Assembly: GCF_002910905.1 (NCBI RefSeq)
Contig: NZ_NEUE01000192.1
Span: 1 to 51,339, forward strand
DNA: 51,339 nucleotides
Direction: 5' to 3'
DNA from: Streptomyces sp. SM11
Lineage (GTDB): Bacteria; Actinomycetota; Actinomycetes; Streptomycetales; Streptomycetaceae
Shown piece by piece: positions 8,961 to 17,065 of this stretch. Each line of letters starts with the position of its first letter. Positions within the stretch are counted from its first letter, which is position 1. The notes beneath the pieces are model-generated. The model made no database searches. It saw nothing but the letters and a program-made list of their open reading frames with translations, and was not told where the DNA came from. A program made the translations under genes and the position numbers.

Positions 8961-9692
8961 ATGCCCGTCGAATGGCAGCCCGTGCGGCAGTCCCGAACCC
9001 ATGAGCTCGTGCTCCGCGGCATCGAGGAACGGGTTTTCGCCGGAGAGCTCCGGGCCGGCGACCGACTGCCGCCCGAACGGGAACTGGCTCCGGTGCTCGG
9101 CGTCAGCCGCTCCGCCCTGCGCGAGGCGCTGCGCGTGCTGGAGACCATCGGCGTCCTGGTGGCCCAGCCCGGCCGGGGTCCCGACGCCGGGGCCCGGATC
9201 GTGCGTAACCCGGAGGACGCCCTGGGCTGGCTGCTCCGTCTGCACTTCGCCCTCGGCAGCTACAGCCTCCAGGACGTGTCGGAGGCCCGGGTGGTCCTGG
9301 CGCGTTCCAGCTTCGAGGCCGCCGCCGGCCGTGCACCGGCCGAGGACCTCGACGAGGCGGAGGAGCTGGTGGCGGGCATGGCGGAGCCGGGGATCGGGGT
9401 GAGCGGTTTCAACGATCTGGACACCCGCTTCCATGCGCTCGTCGCCCGCAGCTCCGGCAACGCCCTGACGTCCACGCTCACCTCCGCCGTACGCGAGTCC
9501 GTGCGGCCGCTCATCCTGCGCGCCCTGGAAACCGCCGAGGACTGGCCGGCCACGGCCCACGCCCTCAACGCCGAGCACAGGGCCCTTCTCGCGTTGGTGC
9601 GGGAAGGGAAGGGCGCGGACGCCGCGGACCTGGTGGAGCGGCACATCCGGGGGCTGCACGGGACGCTGGTGGAGGGCCCCATCGCTCCGTAG
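8961..9692 (+). CDS. FadR-subfamily GntR regulator, probable lut regulator
   Basis: A 243-residue regulator. Residues 10-75 form the GntR winged helix (FAGELRAGDRLPPERELA, then GVSRSALREALRVLE). Residues 90-235 form the all-helical FCD ligand domain, with the metal-binding pattern seen as DLDTRFHALVARSS and later His residues in NAEHRALLALVREG and ERHIRGLH. FCD domains of this type bind small carboxylates such as lactate. The gene lies directly upstream of lutABC on the same strand, and the same palindrome precedes both units, so it most likely represses lactate oxidation genes until lactate is present. ATG 8961 fits the family N-terminus. Confidence 0.88.
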   Translation: MPVEWQPVRQSRTHELVLRGIEERVFAGELRAGDRLPPERELAPVLGVSRSALREALRVLETIGVLVAQPGRGPDAGARIVRNPEDALGWLLRLHFALGSYSLQDVSEARVVLARSSFEAAAGRAPAEDLDEAEELVAGMAEPGIGVSGFNDLDTRFHALVARSSGNALTSTLTSAVRESVRPLILRALETAEDWPATAHALNAEHRALLALVREGKGADAADLVERHIRGLHGTLVEGPIAP

Positions 9693-9703
9693 GCGCCACT
9701 GGG

Positions 9704-9738
9704 GCAGGGCTCCCGCACGACACGCGCGGGTGCCCTGC
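9704..9738 (+). terminator. Hairpin after gntR
   Basis: GCAGGGCTCCCGC (9704-9716) pairs with GCGGGTGCCCTGC (9726-9738) with one mismatch. It would separate gntR transcription from the lut operon. Confidence 0.6.
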
Positions 9739-9770
9739 GGCCCGTACGCACCGGCGGCCCGTACGCACCG
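9737..9770. repeat. 17-bp tandem direct repeat
   Basis: GCGGCCCGTACGCACCG occurs twice in immediate tandem (9737-9753 and 9754-9770) in the gntR-lutA intergenic region. Role unknown. Confidence 0.7.
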
Positions 9771-9859
9771 CGGGGCACCCGCCGTACGGCACATGCCGCC
9801 GGGCGTTCGTCGGCGCCACGCGTCCGCGGACGTTCCCTTCAGCGGCCCACGACTAGTAC

Positions 9860-9868
9860 GGTCCGACC
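9860..9868. promoter_or_regulatory. Operator-like palindrome GGTCCGACC (lut promoter)
   Basis: Second copy of GGTCCGACC followed by ACA, 69 bp upstream of lutA. It is identical over 12 bp to the site before gntR and is the probable operator for the lut operon. Confidence 0.72.
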
Positions 9869-9936
9869 ACAGAAGCCTCGTAGTGAAACGCGGCGGGTAC
9901 CCGACCGCCGCCAGGAAACCCGACCGGGGAGGCTCC

Positions 9937-10704
9937 ATGCGCATCGGACTCTTCGCCACCTGTCTGGGAGACACGCTCTTCCCCGACGCGGTGCAGGCGA
10001 CCGCGATCCTGCTCACGCGCCTGGGCCACGACGTGGTGTTCCCGCCGGGCCAGACCTGCTGCGGGCAGATGCACATCAACACCGGCTACCAGCGCGAACC
10101 CGTGCCCCTGGTACGCAACTTCGCGTACGGGTTCGGCGACGCCTCGATCGAGGCGGTCGTGATGCCGTCGGGCTCGTGCGCCGGTTCCGTCCGGCACCAG
10201 CACCGGATCGTCGCCGACCGCTACGGGGACGCCGAGCTCCGCGCCGGAGTGGACGCCGTCGCCGCGAAGACGTACGAGCTCTCCGAGCTGCTCGTGGACG
10301 TCCTCCGTGTCACCCGGGTCGGCGCGTACTTCCCGCACCGGGTGACGTACCACCCCACCTGCCACTCGCTGCGGATGCTCCGCGTCGGCGACAAACCGCT
10401 CCAACTCCTGCGCGCGGTCGAGGGGATCGACCTCGTCGAGTTGCCCGGGGCCGACTCCTGCTGCGGATTCGGCGGCACCTTCGCGCTCAAGAACGCCGAG
10501 ACGTCCACCGCGATGCTCAGCGACAAGACGGACAGCATCACGGCCACCGGGGCGGAGGTGTGCACCGCGGGGGACTCCTCCTGCCTGATGCACATCGGCG
10601 GCGGGCTCTCCCGGATCCGGTCCGGGACCCGCACCCTGCACCTCGCCCGGATCCTCGCCGCGACCCGCACCACGCCCGACGTCCTGACGGAGGCCTCCGT
10701 ATGA
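9937..10704 (+). CDS. lutA: Lactate utilisation protein A (Fe-S oxidoreductase)
   Basis: A 255-residue protein with the two cysteine-rich CCG domains of LutA/GlpC-type subunits: CGQMHINTG preceded by TCC (about residue 43) and DSCCGFGG (about residue 173), plus the HPTCHSLRML motif between them. With LutB and LutC it forms the iron-sulfur complex that oxidises L-lactate to pyruvate, passing electrons to the respiratory chain. ATG 9937 follows GGGGAGG by 4 bp and begins MRIGLFATCLGD, the usual family start. The stop overlaps the lutB start by 4 bp (ATGA), so the genes are translationally coupled. Confidence 0.95.
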   Translation: MRIGLFATCLGDTLFPDAVQATAILLTRLGHDVVFPPGQTCCGQMHINTGYQREPVPLVRNFAYGFGDASIEAVVMPSGSCAGSVRHQHRIVADRYGDAELRAGVDAVAAKTYELSELLVDVLRVTRVGAYFPHRVTYHPTCHSLRMLRVGDKPLQLLRAVEGIDLVELPGADSCCGFGGTFALKNAETSTAMLSDKTDSITATGAEVCTAGDSSCLMHIGGGLSRIRSGTRTLHLARILAATRTTPDVLTEASV

Positions 10705-12278
10705 GCACGTTCCTCGGCATGCCCGCCCCGCCGCCCCGCTCCCCGTACGGCACCGGAAACCTCCGCGGCGACCGGGCCTTCCCCCGCGCCGCCCACGACG
10801 AACTGGGCAACGACCAGCTCCGCCGCAACCTCGGCCGCGCCACCGGCACCATTCGCGCCAAACGTCTGAACGTCACCGGTGAACTCCCCGACTGGGAAGC
10901 CCTGCGGGACGCGGGCTCCGCCATCAAGACCGACGCCATGAACCGGCTGCCCGAACTGCTCGGACAACTGGAGCGCAAGGTCACCGAGCACGGCGGCACC
11001 GTCCACTGGGCCCGCGACGCCGCCGAGGCCAACGGGATCGTCGCCCGGCTCGTGAAGGCCACCGGCAGCGACGAGGTCATCAAGGTCAAGTCGATGGCCA
11101 CCCAGGAGATCGGCCTCAACGAACACCTGGAGTCGGTCGGGATCACCCCGTACGAGACCGACCTCGCCGAACTCGTCGTGCAGCTCGCCCACGACAGGCC
11201 CTCGCACATCCTGGTACCCGCGATCCACCGCGACCGGGACGAGATCCGGCAGATCTTCCTCGACCGGATCCCCGGCGTCGACCCGGACCTGGACAACGCC
11301 CCCGCCCACCTCGCAGCCGCCGCCCGCCGCTACCTCCGGGAGAAGTTCCTCTCGGTGAAGGTCGCCGTCTCCGGCGCCAACTTCGGTGTCGCCGAGACCG
11401 GCACGCTGGCCGTCGTCGAGTCCGAGGGCAACGGCCGCATGTGCCTGACCCTGCCCGAGACGCTCATCACCGTGATGGGCATCGAGAAGGTGATTCCGCG
11501 CTACCAGGACCTGGAGGTCTTCCTCCAGCTCCTGCCCCGCTCCTCGACAGGGGAGCGGATGAACCCCTACACCTCGCTGTGGACCGGAGCGACGCCCGGC
11601 GACGGTCCGCGCGACTTCCACCTGGTGCTCCTCGACAACGGGCGCACCGCCGCCCTCGCCGACGCGATCGGACGCGCGGCCCTCAACTGCATCCGCTGCT
11701 CCGCCTGCCTCAACGTCTGCCCGGTGTACGAGCGGACCGGCGGCCACGCCTACGGTTCGACCTACCCCGGACCCATCGGCGCCGTCCTCACCCCGCAACT
11801 GGCCGGAATGCACGCGGTGAAGGACGACCCGAACAGCTCCCTGCCGTACGCCTCCAGCCTCTGCGGGGCCTGCTTCGACGCCTGCCCCGTGAAGATCGAC
11901 ATTCCGTCGCTGCTGGTGGAGCTGCGCCACCAGCACACCGAAATGACCGGCGTCACACCGGAGAAACTGGCGATGAGGGCGGCCGCCGCGGTGATGCGCC
12001 GCCCGGGTCTCTACACCGCCGCACAGAAGGCGTCCGGGCTCGGCCGGGCCATCGCGGGGCGCGACGGGACGATCGCGCGGCTGCCCCCACCGTTCAGCGG
12101 CTGGAGCGACAGCCGCGACACCGCGGCCCCGCCCCGGCAGACCTTCCGCGCCTGGTTCGCCTCCGACGAGGGCACGGCAGCCCTGCGCGCCGCGGCCGCG
12201 GAACACGGCACCGCAGCTCCCGGCGGACACGACACCGCAGCCCCCGGCGGCGATCACGACGAGGAGGGCGCGACATGA
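10701..12278 (+). CDS. lutB: Lactate utilisation protein B (Fe-S, LUD domain)
   Basis: A 525-residue protein. Residues 70-310 form the LUD domain (KVKSMATQEIGLNEHLES, SGANFGVAETGTLAVVESEG). Residues 320-410 carry two 4Fe-4S ferredoxin motifs (CIRCSACLNVCPVY and CGACFDACPVKI). It is the central electron-transfer subunit of the LutABC lactate oxidase. It overlaps lutA and lutC by 4 bp each. The tail after about residue 480 is unusual: a short repeated Thr-Ala-Ala-Pro-Gly-Gly element with His and Asp (HGTAAPGG, HDTAAPGG), longer and more repetitive than in B. subtilis LutB, probably a disordered extension. Confidence 0.95.
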   Translation: MSTFLGMPAPPPRSPYGTGNLRGDRAFPRAAHDELGNDQLRRNLGRATGTIRAKRLNVTGELPDWEALRDAGSAIKTDAMNRLPELLGQLERKVTEHGGTVHWARDAAEANGIVARLVKATGSDEVIKVKSMATQEIGLNEHLESVGITPYETDLAELVVQLAHDRPSHILVPAIHRDRDEIRQIFLDRIPGVDPDLDNAPAHLAAAARRYLREKFLSVKVAVSGANFGVAETGTLAVVESEGNGRMCLTLPETLITVMGIEKVIPRYQDLEVFLQLLPRSSTGERMNPYTSLWTGATPGDGPRDFHLVLLDNGRTAALADAIGRAALNCIRCSACLNVCPVYERTGGHAYGSTYPGPIGAVLTPQLAGMHAVKDDPNSSLPYASSLCGACFDACPVKIDIPSLLVELRHQHTEMTGVTPEKLAMRAAAAVMRRPGLYTAAQKASGLGRAIAGRDGTIARLPPPFSGWSDSRDTAAPPRQTFRAWFASDEGTAALRAAAAEHGTAAPGGHDTAAPGGDHDEEGAT

Positions 12279-12907
12279 GCAGTGCCCGCGACACCGTGCT
12301 GGGCCGGATCCGCGACGCCCTCGCCCTGGCCCCGACGCCCGCCGTCGTCCTCCCGCGCGACTACCGCACCGGCCGCGTCCTGCCCGACGACGAACGCCTC
12401 GCCCAGTTCACCGACCGGCTCCTCGACTACCAGGCGCGGGTGCGCCCCTGTACGGCCGACCGCACCGCCGAGGCCGTCGGTGAGCTCCTGCGGGAGCACG
12501 GTGTCCGCCGCATCGGCGTGCCGGCCGGACTCGACGTGCGCTGGCTCGCCGGGTACGACGGCGAGGTGCTGGAGGACGACGCCGACGTCCCGGCCCCACA
12601 ACTCGACACCCTGGACGCGGTGGTGACGGCCTCGGCCGCCGGCTGCGCCGAGACCGGCACGATCTTCCTGGACGGTTCGCCCGGCCAGGGGCGCCGGGCG
12701 CTGTCCCTCGTCCCCGATCTGCACCTGTGCGTGGTGGACCTGTCCGCCGTCGAGGTGGGCGTACCCGAGGCGGTGGCACGGCTGGTACCCGAACGGCCGA
12801 CGACCCTGATCAGCGGCCCGTCCGCCACCTCCGACATCGAACTGGAGCGGGTGGAGGGCGTCCACGGGCCCAGGAGGCTGGTGGTGGTGATCCGTACGGA
12901 CGCGTAG
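12275..12907 (+). CDS. lutC: Lactate utilisation protein C (LUD domain)
   Basis: A 210-residue LUD-domain protein beginning MSSARDTVLGRIRDAL. It shows VVTASAAGCAETGTIFLDGS and the ALSLVPDLHLCVV strand conserved in LutC/YkgG proteins, and the C-terminal ISGPSATSDIELERVEGVHGP motif. It is the third subunit of the lactate-oxidising LutABC complex. The start ATG overlaps the lutB stop by 4 bp. It ends 3 bp before the convergent DUF2264 gene, so no terminator hairpin separates them. Confidence 0.94.
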   Translation: MSSARDTVLGRIRDALALAPTPAVVLPRDYRTGRVLPDDERLAQFTDRLLDYQARVRPCTADRTAEAVGELLREHGVRRIGVPAGLDVRWLAGYDGEVLEDDADVPAPQLDTLDAVVTASAAGCAETGTIFLDGSPGQGRRALSLVPDLHLCVVDLSAVEVGVPEAVARLVPERPTTLISGPSATSDIELERVEGVHGPRRLVVVIRTDA

Positions 12908-12910
12908 CCG

Positions 12911-14881
12911 TCAGGGAGTGCCCGGCGGCCCATGAACCACCGTCACCGCCGTCACTGCTTCCACCGCCGTCACAGCCGCACCGCCGAACGTGATCCGCGT
13001 CCGCGTCCCGTCCTGCGCCCAGCGCACGTCGACCGTGCCACCGGCCACCGCCACCCGGTCCACCGCCATCCGGTCCACCGCTCCGCCCAACGGGGCGGCT
13101 TCCGGATCGGCGGCGGTGAGGGAGGCCAGGGCCACCAGAACCACCGTGCCGCCGGTCGGCACCTCGGCGCCGAGCCGGGGCACGGTCGCCCAGCGCGCGA
13201 ACACCGTTCCCTGCGGGGCTCGCACGTTCTCGGGAGCTTCCCAGCCGTGCAACCCCCGCAACCGCGAGCGCACCGTCCCGCCGGGATCGGTCGCCCAGCC
13301 CGTCAGCTCCGCCCGTGCCCCGTCCGGCGCGCCCAGCACCCGGTGCACCCGCAGCTCGTGGCGGCCCCGCGCCACGATCACGCTCTCCACCCGCAGCCCT
13401 GGGACGGTGGACGGGCCCGCCGGGAACACCGGCAGGTGCCAGGAGGCCGCCCAGCCCCAGCCGTCGCCGTGCCCGGAGCCGAGCGGATGGATGCGCCGCC
13501 GAGTGCTGCGGACCCCGCCGACCGTCACCGACAGATGGTTGTCCGCGGTGTTCGCCGCCGATGTCGGCCCGGTCACGGTGGAGTACGCGAGCCGTGCGTA
13601 GTGCGGATCCTCGTCGGCCGCCGATTCGCCCTCGTCCGGGCGGACATGGTCGCTGCCGTGGTTGTGCAGCCGCACCACACCGTCCGCCCGCGTCGACTGC
13701 ACCAGGAAACCCGCCGCCGGCACGGACAGCACCCGGTCGGCGGCCTCGCTCGGGGCCGCCTCCTCCGGCGACGACCACAAAGGGTGCTCGGCGGGCGCCA
13801 GCAGGGACACGAACGCCTTCGACGCCCAATAAGGGGAGGCGGGACCGGAATAGGTCTGCAGCGTCGCCGCGTGCGGGCCGTGCCAGCCGAGACTCAGCAG
13901 TCCGTCGTCCCCGGCCGCCCCACGCTCCAGGAAGTACCGCAGCGACCCGCTGATGACCCGCCGGGAGGCTCCCGGGGCGAGCGGCGTGTGCCCGGTCACC
14001 GCGCCCAGCCCCACTCCCGCGCTCGCGGCGAAGCGGTAGGTCAGCGAGCGGCCGAAGTACAGCGGGGCCCCGTCGCCGCCGAACATCAGCGAGAAGCTGT
14101 CCAGATGCTCGCGCAACCGCGCCCCGAGCCGCGACGACTCCCGCTCGTCGCCCGCCAGATGGGCGTCGAGCAGCGGATACAGGTGCAACGCCCATCCGTT
14201 GTAGTGGTCAAAGGCTCGCCCGTCCCCGTCGGCGTACCAGCCGTCGCCCCGGTACCAGCCCTCCAGCAGCTCCAGCGCCCGCTCCCGGGCCCGAGCCGTC
14301 TCCGCGTCGCCCCGGCCCACCGACTCCAGGAACCCGGCGACGGTGTACGGGAAGAGGTACCAGTTGTTGCCCGCCGGAACGTGCCGCAGCGCACCCCGCA
14401 GCCAGTGTTCCGCCCGGTCCCGCACGTCCGGCGTCAGCCGGTCCCAGAGCCAGGGCCGGGTGAGCCGCAGGCCGAGGGCCACCGACGCGGACTCCACCAT
14501 GGGCTGCCCCTGCACGTGGTGGTCCAGGATCAGCGGCCAGGACTCCGCGTCGTCCCGGCCCGGTGTCCGCGTACCGGCGTCGAGCCCGTCCGCGTACCGC
14601 TCCAGCAGGCCGTTCGGATCCCGGCCGCCCGCCCCCGCGACCCGGAAACCGGCCGCCAGGAACGTACGCGCGTACCCCTCCAGGCCGTCGGAGCGGACAC
14701 CCGAGTGCGACGGGGGACCGGGCAGGTCGAGCCGGGCGCCGCCCGGCGTGGCCCACGTCCAGGCGGCGTCCAGCATCCCGTCGGCCGCCGCCTCCCAGTG
14801 GGCGCGGGTGTATCCGGTGTACGGGCTCGACGCGCGGTCTTCCGGGGGCAGTCCGAAGGGGGCGGCAGTGGAGGTGGCCAT
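12911..14881 (-). CDS. DUF2264 domain protein
   Basis: A 656-residue protein. The N-terminal 400 residues match DUF2264, an (alpha/alpha)6-barrel related to glycan-active enzymes: YTRAHWEAAADGMLDAAW, a NNWYLFPYTVAGFLE segment, and GDGWYADGDGRAFDHYNGWALH, whose acidic and aromatic residues resemble an unsaturated-glucuronyl-hydrolase-like active site. The C-terminal 250 residues are beta-rich, like the sandwich following such barrels. There is no signal peptide, so it is cytosolic. It probably acts on sugars or a uronate, but the substrate is unknown. The ATG at 14881 is preceded by a repeated GATCA-type motif (14901-14951) that looks like its operator. Confidence 0.85.
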   Translation of the reverse strand: MATSTAAPFGLPPEDRASSPYTGYTRAHWEAAADGMLDAAWTWATPGGARLDLPGPPSHSGVRSDGLEGYARTFLAAGFRVAGAGGRDPNGLLERYADGLDAGTRTPGRDDAESWPLILDHHVQGQPMVESASVALGLRLTRPWLWDRLTPDVRDRAEHWLRGALRHVPAGNNWYLFPYTVAGFLESVGRGDAETARARERALELLEGWYRGDGWYADGDGRAFDHYNGWALHLYPLLDAHLAGDERESSRLGARLREHLDSFSLMFGGDGAPLYFGRSLTYRFAASAGVGLGAVTGHTPLAPGASRRVISGSLRYFLERGAAGDDGLLSLGWHGPHAATLQTYSGPASPYWASKAFVSLLAPAEHPLWSSPEEAAPSEAADRVLSVPAAGFLVQSTRADGVVRLHNHGSDHVRPDEGESAADEDPHYARLAYSTVTGPTSAANTADNHLSVTVGGVRSTRRRIHPLGSGHGDGWGWAASWHLPVFPAGPSTVPGLRVESVIVARGRHELRVHRVLGAPDGARAELTGWATDPGGTVRSRLRGLHGWEAPENVRAPQGTVFARWATVPRLGAEVPTGGTVVLVALASLTAADPEAAPLGGAVDRMAVDRVAVAGGTVDVRWAQDGTRTRITFGGAAVTAVEAVTAVTVVHGPPGTP

Positions 14882-14900
14882 CCGGGAATCCTGAGCGACT

Positions 14901-14951
14901 GATCAAAGAGGGTCAATGGATCGATCAGAAACGGGGATCAATCGATCAAAC
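14901..14951. promoter_or_regulatory. Repeated GATCA motifs, likely operator
   Basis: GATCAAA at 14901, GATCAGAAA at 14923 and GATCAAAC at 14944 are spaced 22 and 21 bp, about two helical turns, with related TGGATCGATC and GGATCAATCGATC sequences between. They lie 20-70 bp before the DUF2264 start and about 80-130 bp before the divergent TauE gene. The AT-rich repeats stand out from the GC-rich surroundings. The regulator is unknown; DeoR- or LacI-type proteins are candidates. Confidence 0.5.
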
Positions 14952-15028
14952 GCTCGTCGAGGGAGTGATGGGAGGTGAGGGTCTCGGGCCACCGGCCGGA
15001 AACCGTTGCGCTTACCATCTTTCCCGAC

Positions 15029-15862
15029 ATGGACACCATCAGCCTCTGGCAACTGGCCGCACTCGCGGCGGCATCCACCCTCGTCGGCTTCTCCAAGACG
15101 GCCGTCAGTGGTGCCAATACGATCAGCCTCGCGGTCTTCGCGGCCGTTCTCCCGGCCCGTGAGTCGACCGGAGTGCTGCTCCCGATCCTCATCGTCGGCG
15201 ATCTCCTCGCCGTGCTCGTCTACCGCCGTCACGCCCACTGGCCCACCCTTCTCCGGCTGTTCCCCGCCGTCGCCGTGGGCGTCGTGGCGGGCACCCTCTT
15301 CATGCTGTGGGCCGACGACGCGGCGGTCCGCACCTCCATCGGCGCGATCCTGCTGGTCATGACGGGCGTCACCCTCTGGCGTCGGCGGATCGTGGAGAAG
15401 ACGACCGAGAGCGGGAGCGATACCGGGAGCGGGAGCGATGCCGGGAGCGATGCCGGGAGCGAGGCGGGAACAGGCACCGGCACCGGGAGAGAGACCGGCA
15501 CCGGCACCGGCCGGACCGCCGCGCGCGGTTACGGCGTTCTCGGCGGGTTCACCACGATGGTCGCCAACGCCGGCGGCCCGGTGATGTCGCTCTATCTGCT
15601 CTCGGCGGGCTTCCGGAAGTTCGGCTTCCTCGGCACCTCGGCCTGGTTCTTCCTGATCGTGAACGTGTCCAAGGTGCCGTTCAGCGTGGGCCTCGGCCTG
15701 ATTGACGCCCGCTCCCTGGTGCTCGACGCCTGTCTCCTGCTGTTCGTCCTGCCCGGCGCCTACCTGGGCCGCGCATGCGTCGACCGGATCAACCAGAAGG
15801 TCTTCGACCGGATCGTCATCGGTGCGACGGTGGTCGGCGGAGTCCAACTGTTGCTGATCTGA
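15029..15862 (+). CDS. TauE/SafE family sulfite exporter
   Basis: A 277-residue integral membrane protein with about eight hydrophobic helices in two halves, each opening with the TauE/SafE pattern: LVGFSKTAVSGANTISLAVF near residue 20 and GGFTTMVANAGGPVMSLYLL near residue 175. The family exports or imports sulfite, sulfoacetate or similar anions across the cytoplasmic membrane. ATG 15029 gives the normal N-terminus. The cytosolic loop between the halves (about residues 127-160) is a low-complexity run of Ser, Gly, Asp, Thr and Ala encoded by GGGAGCGAT-type repeats, not normally present in the family. Confidence 0.88.
   Translation: MDTISLWQLAALAAASTLVGFSKTAVSGANTISLAVFAAVLPARESTGVLLPILIVGDLLAVLVYRRHAHWPTLLRLFPAVAVGVVAGTLFMLWADDAAVRTSIGAILLVMTGVTLWRRRIVEKTTESGSDTGSGSDAGSDAGSEAGTGTGTGRETGTGTGRTAARGYGVLGGFTTMVANAGGPVMSLYLLSAGFRKFGFLGTSAWFFLIVNVSKVPFSVGLGLIDARSLVLDACLLLFVLPGAYLGRACVDRINQKVFDRIVIGATVVGGVQLLLI
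15411..15509. repeat. Imperfect short tandem repeat inside the TauE/SafE gene
   Basis: Units close to GGGAGCGATGCC repeat several times, followed by CACCGG units. The repeat stays in frame and encodes a Ser-Asp-Gly/Thr-Gly linker in the central loop. Confidence 0.75.
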
Positions 15863-15899
15863 GATCCGCCGGGCCCGCCCGGCCCGCCCGGTCATCGCT

Positions 15900-16361
15900 T
15901 CAGGGAAGCAGCAGCCAATCCGCCCCGACGGCGGCCAGCAGCCCCGCTCCCAGTAGCCAGCTGGCCAGCCGGGTGCGGCCGTTCCTGCTCAGCTCGATCA
16001 CCACGCCGCACAGGATGAGCGCGAGCCCGTAGACACCGACGACGAGCACCGACGAGCGGCTCGCGATGCGCAGCGCGAGCACGACGGCCATCGCCGCCAT
16101 TCCCACCGAGGAGAGCACGATCCGCAGCCGCCGGGCCTGACGCGGGGTCAGTCTCCTGCCGTCCCGACCGCCGCCACCGTCCGGGGCGTCCGAGGCGTCG
16201 AGTCCATCCGCATCCGCATCTCCATCCCCACCAGCATCCTCCTCCGTCCCCGTCGCGGCGTCGGCTATCGGGGTGCCGGTGGCCCGGTCGTGGTCGGAGT
16301 GCTCGTCGTTCAGCCCGTCCTCGTGCTGGTCCCGGTGCTGGTCCTGGTCAGAAGTGCTCAT
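15900..16361 (-). CDS. Small membrane protein with acidic N-terminus
   Basis: A 153-residue protein. Residues 1-70 are very rich in Asp, His, Gln and Glu (DQDQHRDQHEDGLNDEHSDH), disordered and possibly metal-binding. Residues 80-153 contain three hydrophobic helices (VLSSVGMAAMAVVLALRIA, VLVVGVYGLALILCGVVIEL, ASWLLGAGLLAAVGADWLLL) separated by short basic loops. Only the membrane half resembles the many small Streptomyces three-helix proteins. ATG 16361 is preferred over the in-frame start at 16448 because the upstream residues are Gly/Pro-rich and unlike a protein. No function can be assigned. It lies downstream of the DUF309 gene on the same strand. Confidence 0.7.
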   Translation of the reverse strand: MSTSDQDQHRDQHEDGLNDEHSDHDRATGTPIADAATGTEEDAGGDGDADADGLDASDAPDGGGGRDGRRLTPRQARRLRIVLSSVGMAAMAVVLALRIASRSSVLVVGVYGLALILCGVVIELSRNGRTRLASWLLGAGLLAAVGADWLLLP

Positions 16362-16475
16362 GGAGCCGGATCGTAGTAGCTGCGCGGACCCCCTGGTCCC
16401 CGGACCGGGACCCCCGGACCCGGACCTTCCGCCCACGGACCCGGCCACGGGCCCGCCCCGACGCCGCCCTTCGGG

Positions 16476-16955
16476 CTACCCCCGCAGGCGGGGCGCCTCG
16501 GCCGCCGCGTCCACGGTGGGGCCCGACTCCACCCGGCCCGCCAACTCCCTCGCCCAGCCGCACAGTCCGGTGACCGCGATCCCGTGCGGCCCGGACCCGG
16601 CGAACGGGACGAGCGCCCCCGCGCCCCGGCGCAGCAGCCGAGCCCCGCCCCCGGTATTGCCCCGAGCGGAATGGGTCAGCCCCACCGCGAGCTGGGCCAG
16701 CCCCCGCCAGAGCTCGCGCTCCTCCTCCGGCCCCGATTTCCAGGCGTCCTCGAAGACCTCGTGCGCGTGGAACGGCATCCCCGCGTCCAGCAGCCGCTGC
16801 GCCTCCCGGAGCGTCTCCGGAGGCGTGCGGACGACCCCCTCCGGCTGTCGTTCGACCCCGGGTGACCCGTACGGCAGGGGGCGCCCCAGCCCGTCGCGGG
16901 GGCGCGCGTTGCGCGCCCGGCCCTCGGCATCACGGTCTCTGCGCGTCTCGTTCAC
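16476..16955 (-). CDS. DUF309 domain protein
   Basis: A 159-residue protein. Residues 45-110 match DUF309: LLDAGMPFHAHEVFEDAWKS followed by ELWRGLAQLAVGLTHSARGNTGGGARLLRRGA, a two-helix repeat with conserved His, Glu and Trp. The His-x-His-Glu-Val-Phe-Glu-x-x-Trp motif is complete. The biochemical role of the family is unknown. The start is uncertain: GTG 16955 or the adjacent GTG 16958 gives a basic, disordered N-terminus of about 30 residues, and a later start is possible. It is divergent from the large ATPase gene at 17066 with a 110-bp shared promoter region. Confidence 0.82.
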   Translation of the reverse strand: MNETRRDRDAEGRARNARPRDGLGRPLPYGSPGVERQPEGVVRTPPETLREAQRLLDAGMPFHAHEVFEDAWKSGPEEERELWRGLAQLAVGLTHSARGNTGGGARLLRRGAGALVPFAGSGPHGIAVTGLCGWARELAGRVESGPTVDAAAEAPRLRG

Positions 16956-17065
16956 CACTTGATTGTGCCCCGCACCTGCGGGGAATCGTGCGAACCCTGT
17001 CGGCGAGCACCCGCGCACGACTAGGCTCGACCGTCGATACGACTGCCTCTGTGGGAAGGGTGGGC

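Noticed and set aside
10221..12257. A 678-codon open frame antisense to lutB and lutA
   Set aside because: Rich in Gly, Val and Arg with no domains, no ribosome-binding site; it is the GC-bias shadow of the lut genes.
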